From positions 458,001 to 522,000 of the forward strand of contig JADANN010000200.1 in the NCBI GenBank assembly GCA_018806985.1: DNA of 64,000 nt. Reading direction: 5' to 3'. Origin of the DNA: Angiostrongylus vasorum (Eukaryota > Nematoda > Chromadorea > Rhabditida > Metastrongylidae). The stretch's first letter is position 1. Every line of letters begins with the position of its first letter. Below the pieces are notes generated by a model. That model was not told where the DNA came from and did no database searches. It saw nothing but the letters and a program-made list of their open reading frames with translations. A program made the translations under genes and the position numbers. This document shows positions 20,996 to 31,818 of the stretch, in pieces.

Positions 20996-22717
20996 CCACC
21001 AGTAGATAAGAGTTTGCCATTTGATGTCTCAGCCAAAAATTTTAAAAAAATGTTTTTTCACTGATAAGCTGACACAATGCCGTTGCGAAAATTTTGCTTC
21101 GGATAGGTTATTTTCGGCGCCTTCTCCTTGTTCAGCGCCACAGTGATTCAGATCGACGGTCTACGCTCACACATTTCTGTGGTATGAGCGTTCGTAGGCA
21201 CAGTGAGTCGAATTCAGAGGAACGGAGCACTGATCCAGTTTAAAACAATGCCAATATAGTGTTACGTCTTTGTCTGCAATTTAAGTTCACATCAATATTT
21301 ATCCAATCTCAAAACGCGATCTCTTTGCGCAACTGCTATTGCACTCTTTTGCATTGCACGCCGTCAATGTGTGGAACGGCACAGCTTTGACCTCTGTGAA
21401 CACAGCCAATCCTAGAACATTCTTTTTTTGAACTTTTCCAACTTAGCTTCTCTAAATGTTTTTTTATTTTTTTGGTTTATCTATAAGTCTACACTTGCTC
21501 GTTACAAAACCTTGTTGGTCTTTAGTCACCATCGTCTTCTACACAGCCGCAGTGATTCCAGAGAGTCTTCATACCAGTTCTTGAGAAATCTTGTCCTCGT
21601 TATTGCCTTTCTACACAGAACTATTCTTACTATCAAAGTTAGATGACCTTACAGGTAGTGTTCTTCCACAGTGAATGGTTCGTGGCATTAAAGGAAAGCG
21701 ACCTCACCAGCAATGCTCTTCTATACAGTACAGTTCTGAGCACCGGCGTTATATTACTTCGTAATATGTGCTCTTTAACGAAGGAATGTTTCGGTCACTA
21801 TAATGAGATGGCTCACTTCATAGTAGTGTCATCAATTCAGGATTGCTGTAAATCTTTATTGTGGCCGATGGTCGCTGTTTTATTTAAGCTTCGATAGCGG
21901 CATTGGTGCTGAAAGCTTCACGGTAGTTAAGAAAACGTCTTGTAACTTCTACGTTTGTTAGGCACTTCAGCTTCTACTCATTGAAACTTTAACTAAGAAT
22001 TTGGAATACCTGTGAAAAAGACGGAACGTCTTCAAAGCTTATCAAGAGTTTTCACTCGTGATACCGCAACTGTTAAATTGTTGCCTGGCAATTTTTTCTG
22101 TCGAAACGTTAGCCGAATCTTTTCATCTACCTCGCGTTTGCTTAATAATCGAGGAATGTGTTGCATGGTAGCTCAACCAGGCAATCATTCTCCCATTCGT
22201 AATGATTTCTAATGAACGAGTGAACAGTACACTGAAACCCGTTCGTTGAAATATTTGTTGATCGGTGATTGCTATTCAAGAAGTTCATTCTCATGGAGTC
22301 TCCACAATGAATGCGTTTCCGGCGCCATCATGTAATATCGTTTTTTGTACACACATTTTTTGACCAAAAACACTAGAATGCACTAAAATTTATTGTTATA
22401 TTGATTAGTTTGCACACAGATTATGAAATAAGTATGATGCCGATGACGCCCCCGTAGTATTATCATAATCGTGACCAGAGTCGCACTGTTTGAGATCCAA
22501 ATACAGCCATGATCAACTCAAGTCGAGTGCCCACTGCGAGGTTAACACTTTTTTCGACCGGTCTTAAGACCCGTATTGTGTTAAACTACGTTCAGTGGTA
22601 TATTGATTTATACGATCTTATAAACTGATCTTTTTTGAGCCGATCTGAGGTTGCTAGAGGTCATCGTTATCGTTGTTGGAGTTGTTATTGTCGTTGCTGT
22701 TGGTGCTGTTGGTCCAT
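20996..22717. other. No firm gene
   Basis: The 84-codon frame at 21643-21897 (EWFVALKESDLTSNALLYST...) has protein-like composition but no splice or homology support. A degenerate PLE-like GTCGAAACGTTAGCCG occurs near 22101. Confidence 0.3.
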
Positions 22718-23110
22718 GGCGGACGTGTCGGGGATTTCGCCTTCCTCAGAGCCTAGCCGTATTTAATGTAACAGTAGTCTTATATTCGGTGAAACATTTA
22801 TGGCATTAATGAAGATCAAACTTTCAAATAAACGCCATATTGATCAAAAAGCCTACTCACCATGCTGTTACGAGTGGGGCTGCCCGCGTGTTGTTCACGT
22901 TGGACGGCGAGCGAGACCCACCCAGGGGTCAAAATATCATTTTGAAATAAAGCGCCAGGTCACGTGTAATAATGAGGCATTCGTCTTTCCGGTTCGTCTT
23001 GGGTTTTTGAAATTTATCCAAAACGCCCCCAAAAGTCAACTACTTGTGCCGAGGTTTAAAGAAAGTCGCTCTTTTCAATTACTAAATTCAGTGAATAACC
23101 ACGTCGTCGA
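22718..23110 (-). mobile_element. Diverged PLE 3' region
   Basis: The hammerhead-like signature (ACGTGTCGGGGATTTCGCC, then TTCCTCAGAG) at 22725-22755 is followed by a segment around 22990-23030 that resembles the PLE stretch at 1578-1615 (TTTATCCAAAACGCC). Coding content is lost. Confidence 0.5.
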
Positions 23111-23209
23111 AATGAACTAACCTAAACAGATGACGTCCTTACGTGCACGACGGTTTTTGTCCAATTGTCTATATAAGGTCCATCATTTTCATTGCGTACT
23201 ACGAAGTGA

Positions 23210-23500
23210 CGAAGAGCGCGTGTAGCGCACTGATTAAAAGTGCCCTGCTGCCCACATTGGATCGATCCCTGCGTTCCAGGTTCCACAGTCTTCCATCCCC
23301 TCTGGAGTCGGCAAATTGGTACTAGAGTTGTCTTCATGTGCGAGGATGGCAACGCTGGCTCGATACATCGGTAGGGCTCTGCGAGTCATTGTAAAAGCCA
23401 GATATGCATTTGATCACTTCTGTCGATGTTTAATGACATCACAAGCATGGTTTATCTCCCAAGAATTGCACAACGCCGAGAGCTTTATCCTTTATCCATA
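23210..23500 (+). repeat. SINE-A copy
   Basis: GTGTAGCGCACTGATTAAAA head, GGATCGATCCCTG B-box region, GGAGTCGGCAAATTGGTAC core and CTTTATCCTTTATCC tail. Confidence 0.78.
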
Positions 23501-24011
23501 AATATCAAGTGAAAGGATTCGTAATCTTAAACAAATCAGAGTTTCATGCTTCAGCTAATAGCATTGCCTTCTATTCGTTCCGCAGCTGTCCAAAACTTGA
23601 AGAGGTACCGATATCAATCCATATTAGCGCAGGAACTGCATTACTAGCTCACCAGTTATCCTGTTTTAAAACAGTGTGTCGTCCTCTTCACAAACACTGA
23701 ATTCTCACGTACTGCAAAACATTGCGAGATAAAAAGCCTCATTGTAGTCAACCGCACCATCATCTACTGTAATAGCGAATGAAAGTCGGTGTTTTGGTCA
23801 CCGTTATCATTTATCATATACGAGTTCTACTGATACAGCAGGCCGTCGAGTTGGTGAGAAGCAGCTGTCTCTTGTGATATTGACTTACAAGCTAGATCAC
23901 ATTGATAATTTGCGGATTTGTAATTTAGAACTTATCAATCTCATAAGTAAGCGGTGCAGTCGGATAGGTTCATTTTAACTTCATAATCTCTCGAACGGTG
24001 AAGCCTTCACG

Positions 24012-26114
24012 ATGTCACTAAATGTCGAGCCACCCGTCGGAAATTTTGCTGCCACCGGAGGCAACGCAACACACAACATTATTTCACTTGTCGATACGAA
24101 GCTCGCTTTTAAGGTAAAGAAAACTCGTTACAGTAAAAACTGAAACTTGTGCACAAAGTGGCCGTTAATGATGTATAACGCTACATACTTCATCTATACA
24201 TTCCATAAGTGAAAAGCCGACATGCCTAGCACAACATTCCATTGGCGCAAGTTGTTTGATTAAACAGTTTATATCATGCGAAACCTTTCTTCTTTGAAAA
24301 TATTCTTCTACTTTGCGCCACAAAATTCCGAGTAGGTGACTAAATCTGTTTTCCCAACTAAAGAATCTGTCGCCTTGAGAATTTCCCGTCAACTTTTCTC
24401 ACTTGATAAACAAGCAGTTGATAGATAAGACTCCTCAATAAACACAACCCGTATTCATTCGTCTTTTCGATGCATAATAGCATAAAAGGATGAAGCATTC
24501 TTATTGGGTAGATTAACACCGAACGCTCAATCCTTTCATTTTTTTGCCTGAAAATTTGAAAGTAGTTAATTAATTAGTTACTAAATTAGTTAATTTATTA
24601 ATTAATTAAGTAATTAATTTGGTAACTAAATATTCATTATATTTATTATTTTATATTTCATGTTTTATTATTTTTATTTTATCGTTTTATATTTTATATT
24701 TTTTATTTCATTTTATTATTTTATTATTTAATATTCCTAATTAATTTATTCACATGAAATTTGGATAGCCCATCGTCCCTTCGAAAAAATGTGAGCTACA
24801 CCACAATTATTGTGGTGCTCGCATTGGCTTTACTTAGGAAGCGTTTTTTTTTCTTAATCTAAGACCTATAGATGGATGCGTTAATGCTTTGCTAGGTTTT
24901 GGATCAGACATATTTGCTTCTGGAAAGTACCATGCTTCTGGGTTACTTTAATTAAATGGATCTTGACATAGAATTGTTATGAGTTTCCTGATGGGAATAT
25001 CGAGACCTCCCACTTTTATGGGCCTTTCGAGGAAACAAGGTTATTGTATTTACATAAAGATTACATCCTTTACACTTCAAGGTTACCGTAATATCCAGAA
25101 ATACCACAATTTTTTCAAACAGATTGTGAACCACAAAGGGAAGGTGTTACAAGATTTTGAGATTAAAAAAAATTGAGAAAAGTACGAAACAGAACATATT
25201 CGCACAAGCAGACTTATCACCCTAAATAACGTTATGATACTTTCCAAAATATCTAACAACAAGGTCTACTGTCAGACCTTTTAAGAGGTTGAAGGCAAAG
25301 GTTGTCTTCGTGTTCTACTGAGTGAAACTCAATAGCCACACTGTTCTTATCCGAATAAGGCAAAACCGGCTCTTTAACTCATTGATAAGTTTGAGCGCAG
25401 ATGATATGGATTAATATCACTAGTAGGCCAAAGGGTTTTTTATTTATTACACACATTTAGGTAAAGTCCTCAAACAACGATCACTATCGTGTGAGACCTG
25501 TGTATGGATTCGTTGAGGGAAAGGTGAGCGGATGGATTTTTCTTGATCTTACTACTGAGAATAACGAACAATTCATTAAGAGACACCATTTCAGTAGCAG
25601 ATTTTGATTCCTTATTATATATCCATATATACATATTGTATTGAAGCGAGTTGTATGTGCGAATCTATCCGTTCAGATGAAGGCGATAGTTGTTTTGCTC
25701 TAACTGAAAAGCAAGCAAACCAAGCTCTAATCTCCTCGAACAAATGCGCTATGTAACCAACTGCTTTTCGGAGCTCTCACTCACTCACTGAAGAGCATCA
25801 GTGAATGAGTGAGTGCTTCAACGAAACCATAGAGGATCATAAAGGTCTTTCATAGAGATCTTTCAACGGTGAGCTTTAGGGTACGGCCAAGCTCGAGATT
25901 GTACGTCTAACAGGGCCGGCGAAGGAAGACAAACTCGTCATTCAATGGGCTGAGGTTGGTTGTTCAGCAATAAATCTAGTCATCTCATCTCACCAGCTAT
26001 TGTAAAATATCATATCGACATGATCAGGTACCGAATGATGAAACCGACGCACAAGCACCGTTTAAAGCAGGTGCACAGGCCGGAGAAGTGATTTTGCCTT
26101 TGAAAGCTGAATAA
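24012..26114 (+). CDS. Sperm-specific MSP-domain protein, SSP type (complete, 4 exons)
   Basis: Major sperm protein domain of the short SSP kind, expected in the cytosol of amoeboid nematode sperm. Exons 24012-24113, 25461-25523, 25880-25954 and 26028-26114 (stop TAA) join in phase 0 to give 108 residues, the usual SSP length of about 107-109. Seen in order: VEPPVGNF and ATGGNATHNI near the N-terminus, KLAFKVKSSNN across the first junction, YRVRPVYGFVEGK, then LTGPAKEDKLVIQWAEVP, and the C-terminal APFKAGAQAGEV. These follow the C. elegans SSP pattern closely. Splice sites are AAG/GTAAAG, TTTAG, AAG/GTGAGC, CTTTAG, GAG/GTTGGT (the weakest donor) and ATCAG. TGATAA-type GATA sites lie upstream near 23902 and 23931; GATA factors drive sperm genes in C. 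elegans, so the regulation is an inference. Intron 1 (1.35 kb) holds an AT-rich tract. No break is seen. Confidence 0.93.
24560..24745. repeat. AT-rich low-complexity tract in SSP intron 1
   Basis: Repeats of TTAATTA and TAATTAATTT, then TTTATTATTTTATATTTC-type sequence; almost no G or C. Confidence 0.85.
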
Positions 26115-26780
26115 ACATCGACGTATGGCGTTCTTAAGAATAAATGACGCACGTGTCTTGTAAAACTATGGAGAATATAATGATAATACATTGTAATACA
26201 AAGCAGTTAATTATTAGTATATAATAGAAAGCTATTAACCAAAAAATCAACGCTTTAAAGAAAACACTAGGCATCTTGTAAGTTATTCAGAGGAGAATCC
26301 ACCATTAATGTAGCATCACACCTTAATTGGCTAAATGAGGTGGATCTAAACAAGGTGCATAAAAGGTTTATACATAGACAATAGAACAGCAAACAAACAA
26401 ATGAATCCGCACAATTGAGTAGCCGAAGCAACCACACCACAACAAGAGGAAATCATTCAAACTTTGCTTAACATAATCAGTCTACTGAGTACGAATCTAA
26501 GGACATAGGAGAAAATGTTAAGCTATAAACGAAGATCGATATCAGAGACTTACTTTTAGTTACCATTTAAACTAATAAACATACATTTAAGAGGTAAGAA
26601 AGTATTTAAGCCACGTTTCTGCATTAACTAAAAAGTATAATATAAGAGACAAAGGAGGATAAGAAAAAAACAGAAAAATACAAATAAACTTTGTTTTAAC
26701 ATTAGAACCGGCCAATGTGTTATTCTGTTTTTAAAAATAGTCAAGATCACTTTGTTAAGCAAATGAGTTTTGGTTTACAG
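26115..26780. other. 3' flank of the SSP gene
   Basis: AT-rich, with AATAAA-like AAGAATAAATG 24 bp after the stop (a possible poly(A) signal near 26139). No gene or repeat seen. Confidence 0.4.
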
Positions 26781-26782
26781 TA

Positions 26783-26825
26783 GCTAGCGTTCTTGCCGGT
26801 TTCGGTTTCTTCAGAGCTTGCAGCT
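26783..26825 (-). repeat. PLE-type terminal motif, isolated
   Basis: Minus strand: CTGAAGAAACCGAAACCGGC, then AAGAACGCTAGCTACTG. A variant of the same end motif. Confidence 0.4.
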
Positions 26826-26904
26826 AACAATTTCATTTAACATACTGCGTAATTAACCCAATACTTTTGCAACCTAAAGAAGATTTTAAAATCAGAGTAT
26901 CAAA

Positions 26905-27135
26905 CACAATAATCCATCAGATGTACGCAACTCAGCGTTAGAGATGCCGTGCAATGTACACATGGCACCGGGTTCGATCCCGCAGGCTGGACACAATGAA
27001 CCTGTCCATATCTCCATGGTCGGCGATGTGGTACCGAACCTGCGTGGGGGGATAAGTTCCCACGGTCTCCTTTTCCATCCATTTGTTCTGGATGTGGGAG
27101 AACCGGCACAGTGAATACATGGGGTGACAAGCATA
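26905..27135 (+). repeat. tRNA-headed SINE-like repeat
   Basis: CAACTCAGCGTTAGAGATG then ACCGGGTTCGATCCCG give tRNA A and B boxes at normal spacing; the body is unlike the other families. Overlapping minus-strand ORFs are shadows. No acceptor stem is paired, so it is not a tRNA gene. Confidence 0.5.
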
Positions 27136-27740
27136 TGTTAGAAATGTCATATCAAGAACATTGTAACTTGAGAGCTTTATATTTTTCTATTATGTGAACA
27201 ATTACATTTTTGGAGTAACAAGGGAACTACAAAAGAAGCAAAAAATAAACACTTGAAAAGCACAACAATCATAAGGAAGGGAATAATTGCACAGTTGTGG
27301 GTCGCTTGAGTGGAGATCCGGATGTCATCATAGTATTTCGTTAATGCTATTCTAAAAACAAACCATTACTAAAAATTGTAAAGATGCATCAGCGCTAAGT
27401 GTAAATCAAAAATGCCGGTTCTAATTTTGCTTCTATTTTTTTAAGGAATTGTCTTAAGGTAAACGATATCGTTCATCAATGGTCTTAGATCTAAATTCTA
27501 AACGTGAAATCTAGGGAGAATTCTGTTAGATTCTTTAGATGAGTCGATGGTTGCGACTAGGGCGGGACCGGACTATCACCGATTATAGCAATTAAGTGAT
27601 CATTTTAAAAAGGATAGCATTGGACATCGATAAAGCATTTTTCGATACGACACACATCAACGGAGCACTGATCCACAGTTCAGTGTTGTAGAACGAACCT
27701 ACGAAACATGTGAATATTTATTGATGCAGATTTTCCCCAC

Positions 27741-27825
27741 CTTTTGGGAATACAGATCTTGAAACACAAAACAGCGGTATATGCCAGGCGTGACAACAAT
27801 TCCAAATCCAACAGTGTTCAGCTTT
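27741..27825 (-). CDS. Isolated exon-like frame, unknown
   Basis: The minus strand shows a TTTTCTTTCTAG acceptor, 28 open codons (KLNTVGFGIVVTPGIYRCFV...) and a weak GTGGGG donor. A hydrophobic frame just upstream (MTFPMTILLLLVFFFF) resembles a signal peptide but is in another frame. Unassigned. Confidence 0.25.
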
Positions 27826-28958
27826 CTAGAAAGAAAAAAAACACAAGTAACAGTAGGATAGTCATAGGAAACGTCATGCAACGATTATAACGCTGTATGT
27901 CGACAGATGGAGCAGAACAATACTCAAACCGTACGCTACATACCCCACTTGACGTTTGTTCAAGTTCTGTTCAATGAATGGTGCAAGAGAACGGCAGCAA
28001 AAAATTGTATTCCATCATGGTTGTTTTCGTGTATAAGGTTGAATAATGAGCTATGTCGCCTTACGCAGCAGTACCGATCATTGTACTTCATCCAGTCTTC
28101 GTGAGCAAATCTAACCACCAAGAAATTGGTGGTCGTTGGTAGTCGTACTATATAATTGACACCCAGGAGAACTCAATAGTACCTTGTGCTCAGCGTTTGT
28201 CGTTGAGACGCCTCACGTCTTCGTTATTTGTAATTATTGGTTTGGATTCACATCTTTCATGGCTTGTTTCACATGTGCCATGGCAAATGCACACTGCATC
28301 ATCTCGATACTGCATATTCATCCCGATTACATAGCTTCCAGATTTCCGAGGAATAGAAAAGGACAGGAAGAATATATGAATTGAATGGTGGGCGCAAAGT
28401 TGGATGTGTTCTTGGTACGTTTCTCTACATTCTCGATACATGTGTTTTTGACAAAACAAATTACGTGGATATAGAGCTAAAATGGAACTTACTCACTAAG
28501 ATACTGATTATTCATAGAATTGTACTAGTTTTTAATAAAATATTAATGTCTGAGTGCTTTGTTATGAAACCGGGAAGAAAGCTGTTACTTTAGCCGTGTC
28601 AGAAACCCAGCCCACCTCTCACACAGCGCGACCGCACAAATAGTGAAGACTTGCCACTCAAGTATTCGAGTATTAACCCCACCCAACACATTGCTCATGT
28701 TACCACTAATTTTCGTTTAGGTGTGCGAAGCAAAATTTCAACACTGATAAGCACAAATGTTTCAAAGAGACTGTAAGTGACATTGAGCATGTGAATTCAG
28801 CATAGAAGTAAAGTGTTTGATGTGCTGCACTTAGATTTTCATTTAAAGTACAGGTGATTAAACCTGATGAAGAATGTGTACTACCGCTATGACGATCACT
28901 GCGTAACATTTGCTAATAACAGCATAATTTTTTGTGAATGTGCAACCACTGCAAGTTA

Positions 28959-29234
28959 TCACAAAATAGATCCTATCCGATCGGATTGGAGCATAACACA
29001 CCACACCATACCATGCATCCCTTCGACACACCGCACTGGATTAGACCAAATAAGGGCAAGAAAGTCATTCGTGTTAAAGCTTACATCTGAAGAGTAGCAT
29101 CGTTTTTCAATAGGTAGGGATAAAGAGCGATTGTCATCCATTGCTAATGAAGTCAACCGATTGTTGATATCGACATTGTAACCTTTCTGAAATGAAACCA
29201 TTTTTTCATGAGAAAAAGAAGAAATATGGCCCAC
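28959..29234 (-). CDS. 91-residue ORF or exon, unknown
   Basis: Minus-strand frame from 29234. Inside it a TTTCATTTCAG acceptor and an AT/GTAAGC donor would delimit a phase-0 exon at 29192-29089 (KGYNVDINNRLTSLAMDD, then PIEKRCYSSD). Unspliced, the frame stays open to 28959. A further open stretch continues at lower coordinates (VVCYAPIRSDRIYFVITCSG). This suggests a minus-strand gene between about 28700 and 29230, but the exon chain is unresolved and no family is recognised. Confidence 0.3.
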   Translation of the reverse strand: MGHISSFSHEKMVSFQKGYNVDINNRLTSLAMDDNRSLSLPIEKRCYSSDVSFNTNDFLALIWSNPVRCVEGMHGMVWCVMLQSDRIGSIL

Positions 29235-29299
29235 ATATTTAGTTTACACAACGGTTTATGAATGTCCAATAATCTACAAGGTTTTTTTTATTTCCACAG

Positions 29300-29395
29300 A
29301 TTAGCGTCTTCGCCCTTTCCCAGCTAGAAAGAATGGGGGAATCGGTTAGAATAATGTGCAGAACAGAACGAATTGCAGCGTGTGTGCAAAGCAGG
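29300..29395 (+). CDS. Isolated exon-like frame, unknown
   Basis: A strong TTTTATTTCCACAG acceptor precedes 29300 and a GTACGT donor follows 29395. The 32 codons between are open in phase 0 (ISVFALSQLERMGESVRIMC...). No partner exons were found; the downstream side runs straight into a SINE-C copy. It may be a remnant or chance. Confidence 0.25.
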
Positions 29396-29461
29396 GTACG
29401 TCTACCCACTGCGTTACAACTCACTAGTTGAATAATTAGGACTGAAATTACATAATTACAA

Positions 29462-29690
29462 TGATGCCGAGATATTTGCAAAATTCTGCTCGCAAGTGTT
29501 TGCGGTGGAAATCGAACTCGCTATTAACCTTTCCGAGCGTTAATGCTCTCACCATAACACCATTCTGGTCCTTAGTTCCGTCTTTTGTTGTTTCGTGTTT
29601 CGTGTTTTATAGGTGCTATCTGCTATCACCCGTCAACAGGATTGATTTGGGAAACACAAATCTTTTGCAGACATTTCACTATCATTGAAA
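29462..29690 (-). repeat. SINE-C copy
   Basis: Minus strand; degraded head (GGTGTTATGGTGAGAGCATT) and conserved distal part (TATCACCCGTCAACAGGATT on the plus strand). Confidence 0.6.
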
Positions 29691-30054
29691 TCACACTTCA
29701 CATCATACCCTGCAATGAAAAAAATTGGCAGCAAATAAAAGTGAATACATTGTAACCATAATGTTTTAACTTCTACTTGCTGTCTATTTCTTTTTCGTGC
29801 GAAGCTATTATGTGACATACAACCAAGAGGATGCAGAGATATGGGCAGAACTCGGGACCTCAGTTGGACCTCGAATTCGCGACGTCAACCGGGGCTTTTG
29901 CTTTCACTTTCTTCCGGCCATTTTTTTTTGCTGTTGGCATAATTTTTCATTCATGGCACGGTTTTGCCCATATCTCAGCACGGTTACGGTTGTGATTCAT
30001 ATCGTACCCTCACATGAAAAAAAGAATAAGAAGTAAATAAACCTCAAGACAGTG

Positions 30055-30150
30055 ATTTTGAATGCGGCTTCAGCTTAACTGGGTTCAAAGCTGATTTACG
30101 CTTTCCAGATTATTTCCGTTGATGGATGATTGCTGATAGCACCGTTAAAG
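30055..30150 (+). repeat. SINE-C partial copy
   Basis: CAGCTTAACTGGGTTCAAAG and CCGTTGATGGATGATTGCTG match the part upstream of the tRNA-like head of other copies. Confidence 0.5.
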
Positions 30151-30489
30151 TAGCAAAAAAATAATTGGTAAAAAGGCAAAGCAAAGGACTCGGATGCTAA
30201 GATGGACAGCATGTGAGCACTTGGAAACGGCAATCGTTAGTTCAAAGCTCACATGAGGTTGCGAATTAGAATTTAATATTGCTTGGTATATCGGTATTTT
30301 CTTGCAAGTCGTTCTGTTGATTACATAGGCATTCATTGCTCTTCATGACGCTTAATGGAGTCTAGTCCATAGCTAATTTCTAACGAACTGATCAACGCTA
30401 AATGCTTTATCATTACCGTTCGATGTCTACGCGTTCTAAATAAAATACGTTCGACTAATAAAGCGGTTTTCACTTGACTATTCAATGTG

Positions 30490-30678
30490 ATGGGCTTGTT
30501 TAAGCTCTCAATCGTATTACTTTTGATTCAAATACTTTTTAGCGGAAGACATTCATTACGAAACAGCTGTCCCATCATCGATACTGGTAGTCCTTGCCGT
30601 CATCAAAATAACTCCGATGAGTGCCATTCTATGAAGTCAACATTTCAGAGTTGTACTCAAACTTCATCACGTGTATGA
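30490..30678 (+). CDS. Small secreted Cys-rich peptide, ShKT-like
   Basis: Single-exon 62-residue ORF. Residues 2-18 form a hydrophobic signal peptide (KLSIVLLLIQILF). The mature part has four cysteines spaced 8, 8 and 9 residues apart, with an Asp after the first and an ECHSMK...C block. This resembles the ShKT fold found in many secreted nematode proteins. The last two cysteines that normally close ShKT domains are absent, so it is either a diverged or partial domain or another Cys-rich family. An internal TTTCAG could also mark a splice site. It lies alone among SINE copies on either side. Secretion follows from the signal peptide; function is unknown. Confidence 0.42.
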   Translation: MGLFKLSIVLLLIQILFSGRHSLRNSCPIIDTGSPCRHQNNSDECHSMKSTFQSCTQTSSRV

Positions 30679-31024
30679 GAATTTACCGTGGCTACAAATG
30701 AAACTAATCTTTTTTTCCTTCTTTTTTAAATCAGTCACCCAAAGGATTGTAAGAAAAGTGAAAGTAAAAGATTTCCTTTAAAGGAACTATTTATAGAAAA
30801 AATTCATCTTTTAACGAGAGATAAACGAAATCTGCCGAATTTATGAAAATGGGCAACTTCACATTCGGAACTAATTCGACGCCTTTTACCGTTTTTTGCC
30901 GCATTTTGATCCTTTTCTTAATATGCGTATCGCTAAATTTTAAAGCACACATATTCTGTGAAATAAAGCCTCCAATTCATATAAACTCTATGGAACGACA
31001 AACATTTATTTGTGATACAACCAC

Positions 31025-31285
31025 AGTGATGACGAGATATTTGCAAAACGCCGGACCGCAGTGGTATGTGGTGGGGGAACGAACGCGTTACCTTTACCCT
31101 TTCCGAAGGCTAACGCGTTCACTACCACACCATGCAGGTCTTTCGTTTTGCCTGTCTCTCAGCTACTTCTATCGATCAGTGCCGTCAGCAATCACGTGTC
31201 AATGGGATTGATCTGGAGAGCCCAAATCGGTAGTGAACCCAGTCAAGCGGAGGCTGTAGTCGAAATCATATTTTCAACTTTTCCC
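31025..31285 (-). repeat. SINE-C copy
   Basis: On the plus strand: GGGGGAACGAACGCGTTACC, CTAACGCGTTCACTACCACACC, here cited as two blocks, and GTCAATGGGATTGATCTGG. These are the reverse complement of the family hairpin and distal part. Confidence 0.75.
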
Positions 31286-31364
31286 CGTAACTCATTTCCG
31301 TTATCGTAACCGTAAACAGTGTTCATACGTTTATAAAATTCTGATATAATTCTTCATCCTGACA

Positions 31365-31615
31365 ACAAAGGAATAAAGCCATAACGTTAATAAATCCATG
31401 AAGGATGCCTCATGCATACGACTTCAATAAGCACTGTTGGGGGGTGGTTGAATGCATATCTATCTGTAAAGCCAGTGCAGTAATGCTCCCAGATAGTGTC
31501 GTAGCAATTTGCTGATTCCAAAGGGATGGAAAGCTTGGCGAACGTGGTACTGGAGATCTAAATCACACCCATGTCTGTATTAAAGGTCACCTCTAACCAC
31601 TGCATTGTAGTCACC
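31365..31615 (-). repeat. SINE-A copy
   Basis: Reverse-strand core (CCAAGCTTTCCATCCCTTTG) and tail. The tRNA head is missing or diverged. Confidence 0.6.
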
Positions 31616-31818
31616 AACACAGCGGTCTTCCACATCTAGACGCTTCCAGGTCTCAACATCCTCGATTTTGCATAGCTAGGAATTCTAGATTGCTTTTCAA
31701 CCCGAGATTGAAGATCAGCGCTTTATGATTTCGCAAGTGGTTTTTGAGAGTTCGAAAAAAGTAGAAGACAGATTCTGCTGGTTCCACAACGTGCATTAAG
31801 TGCAGAAGTCTTTCCCAT

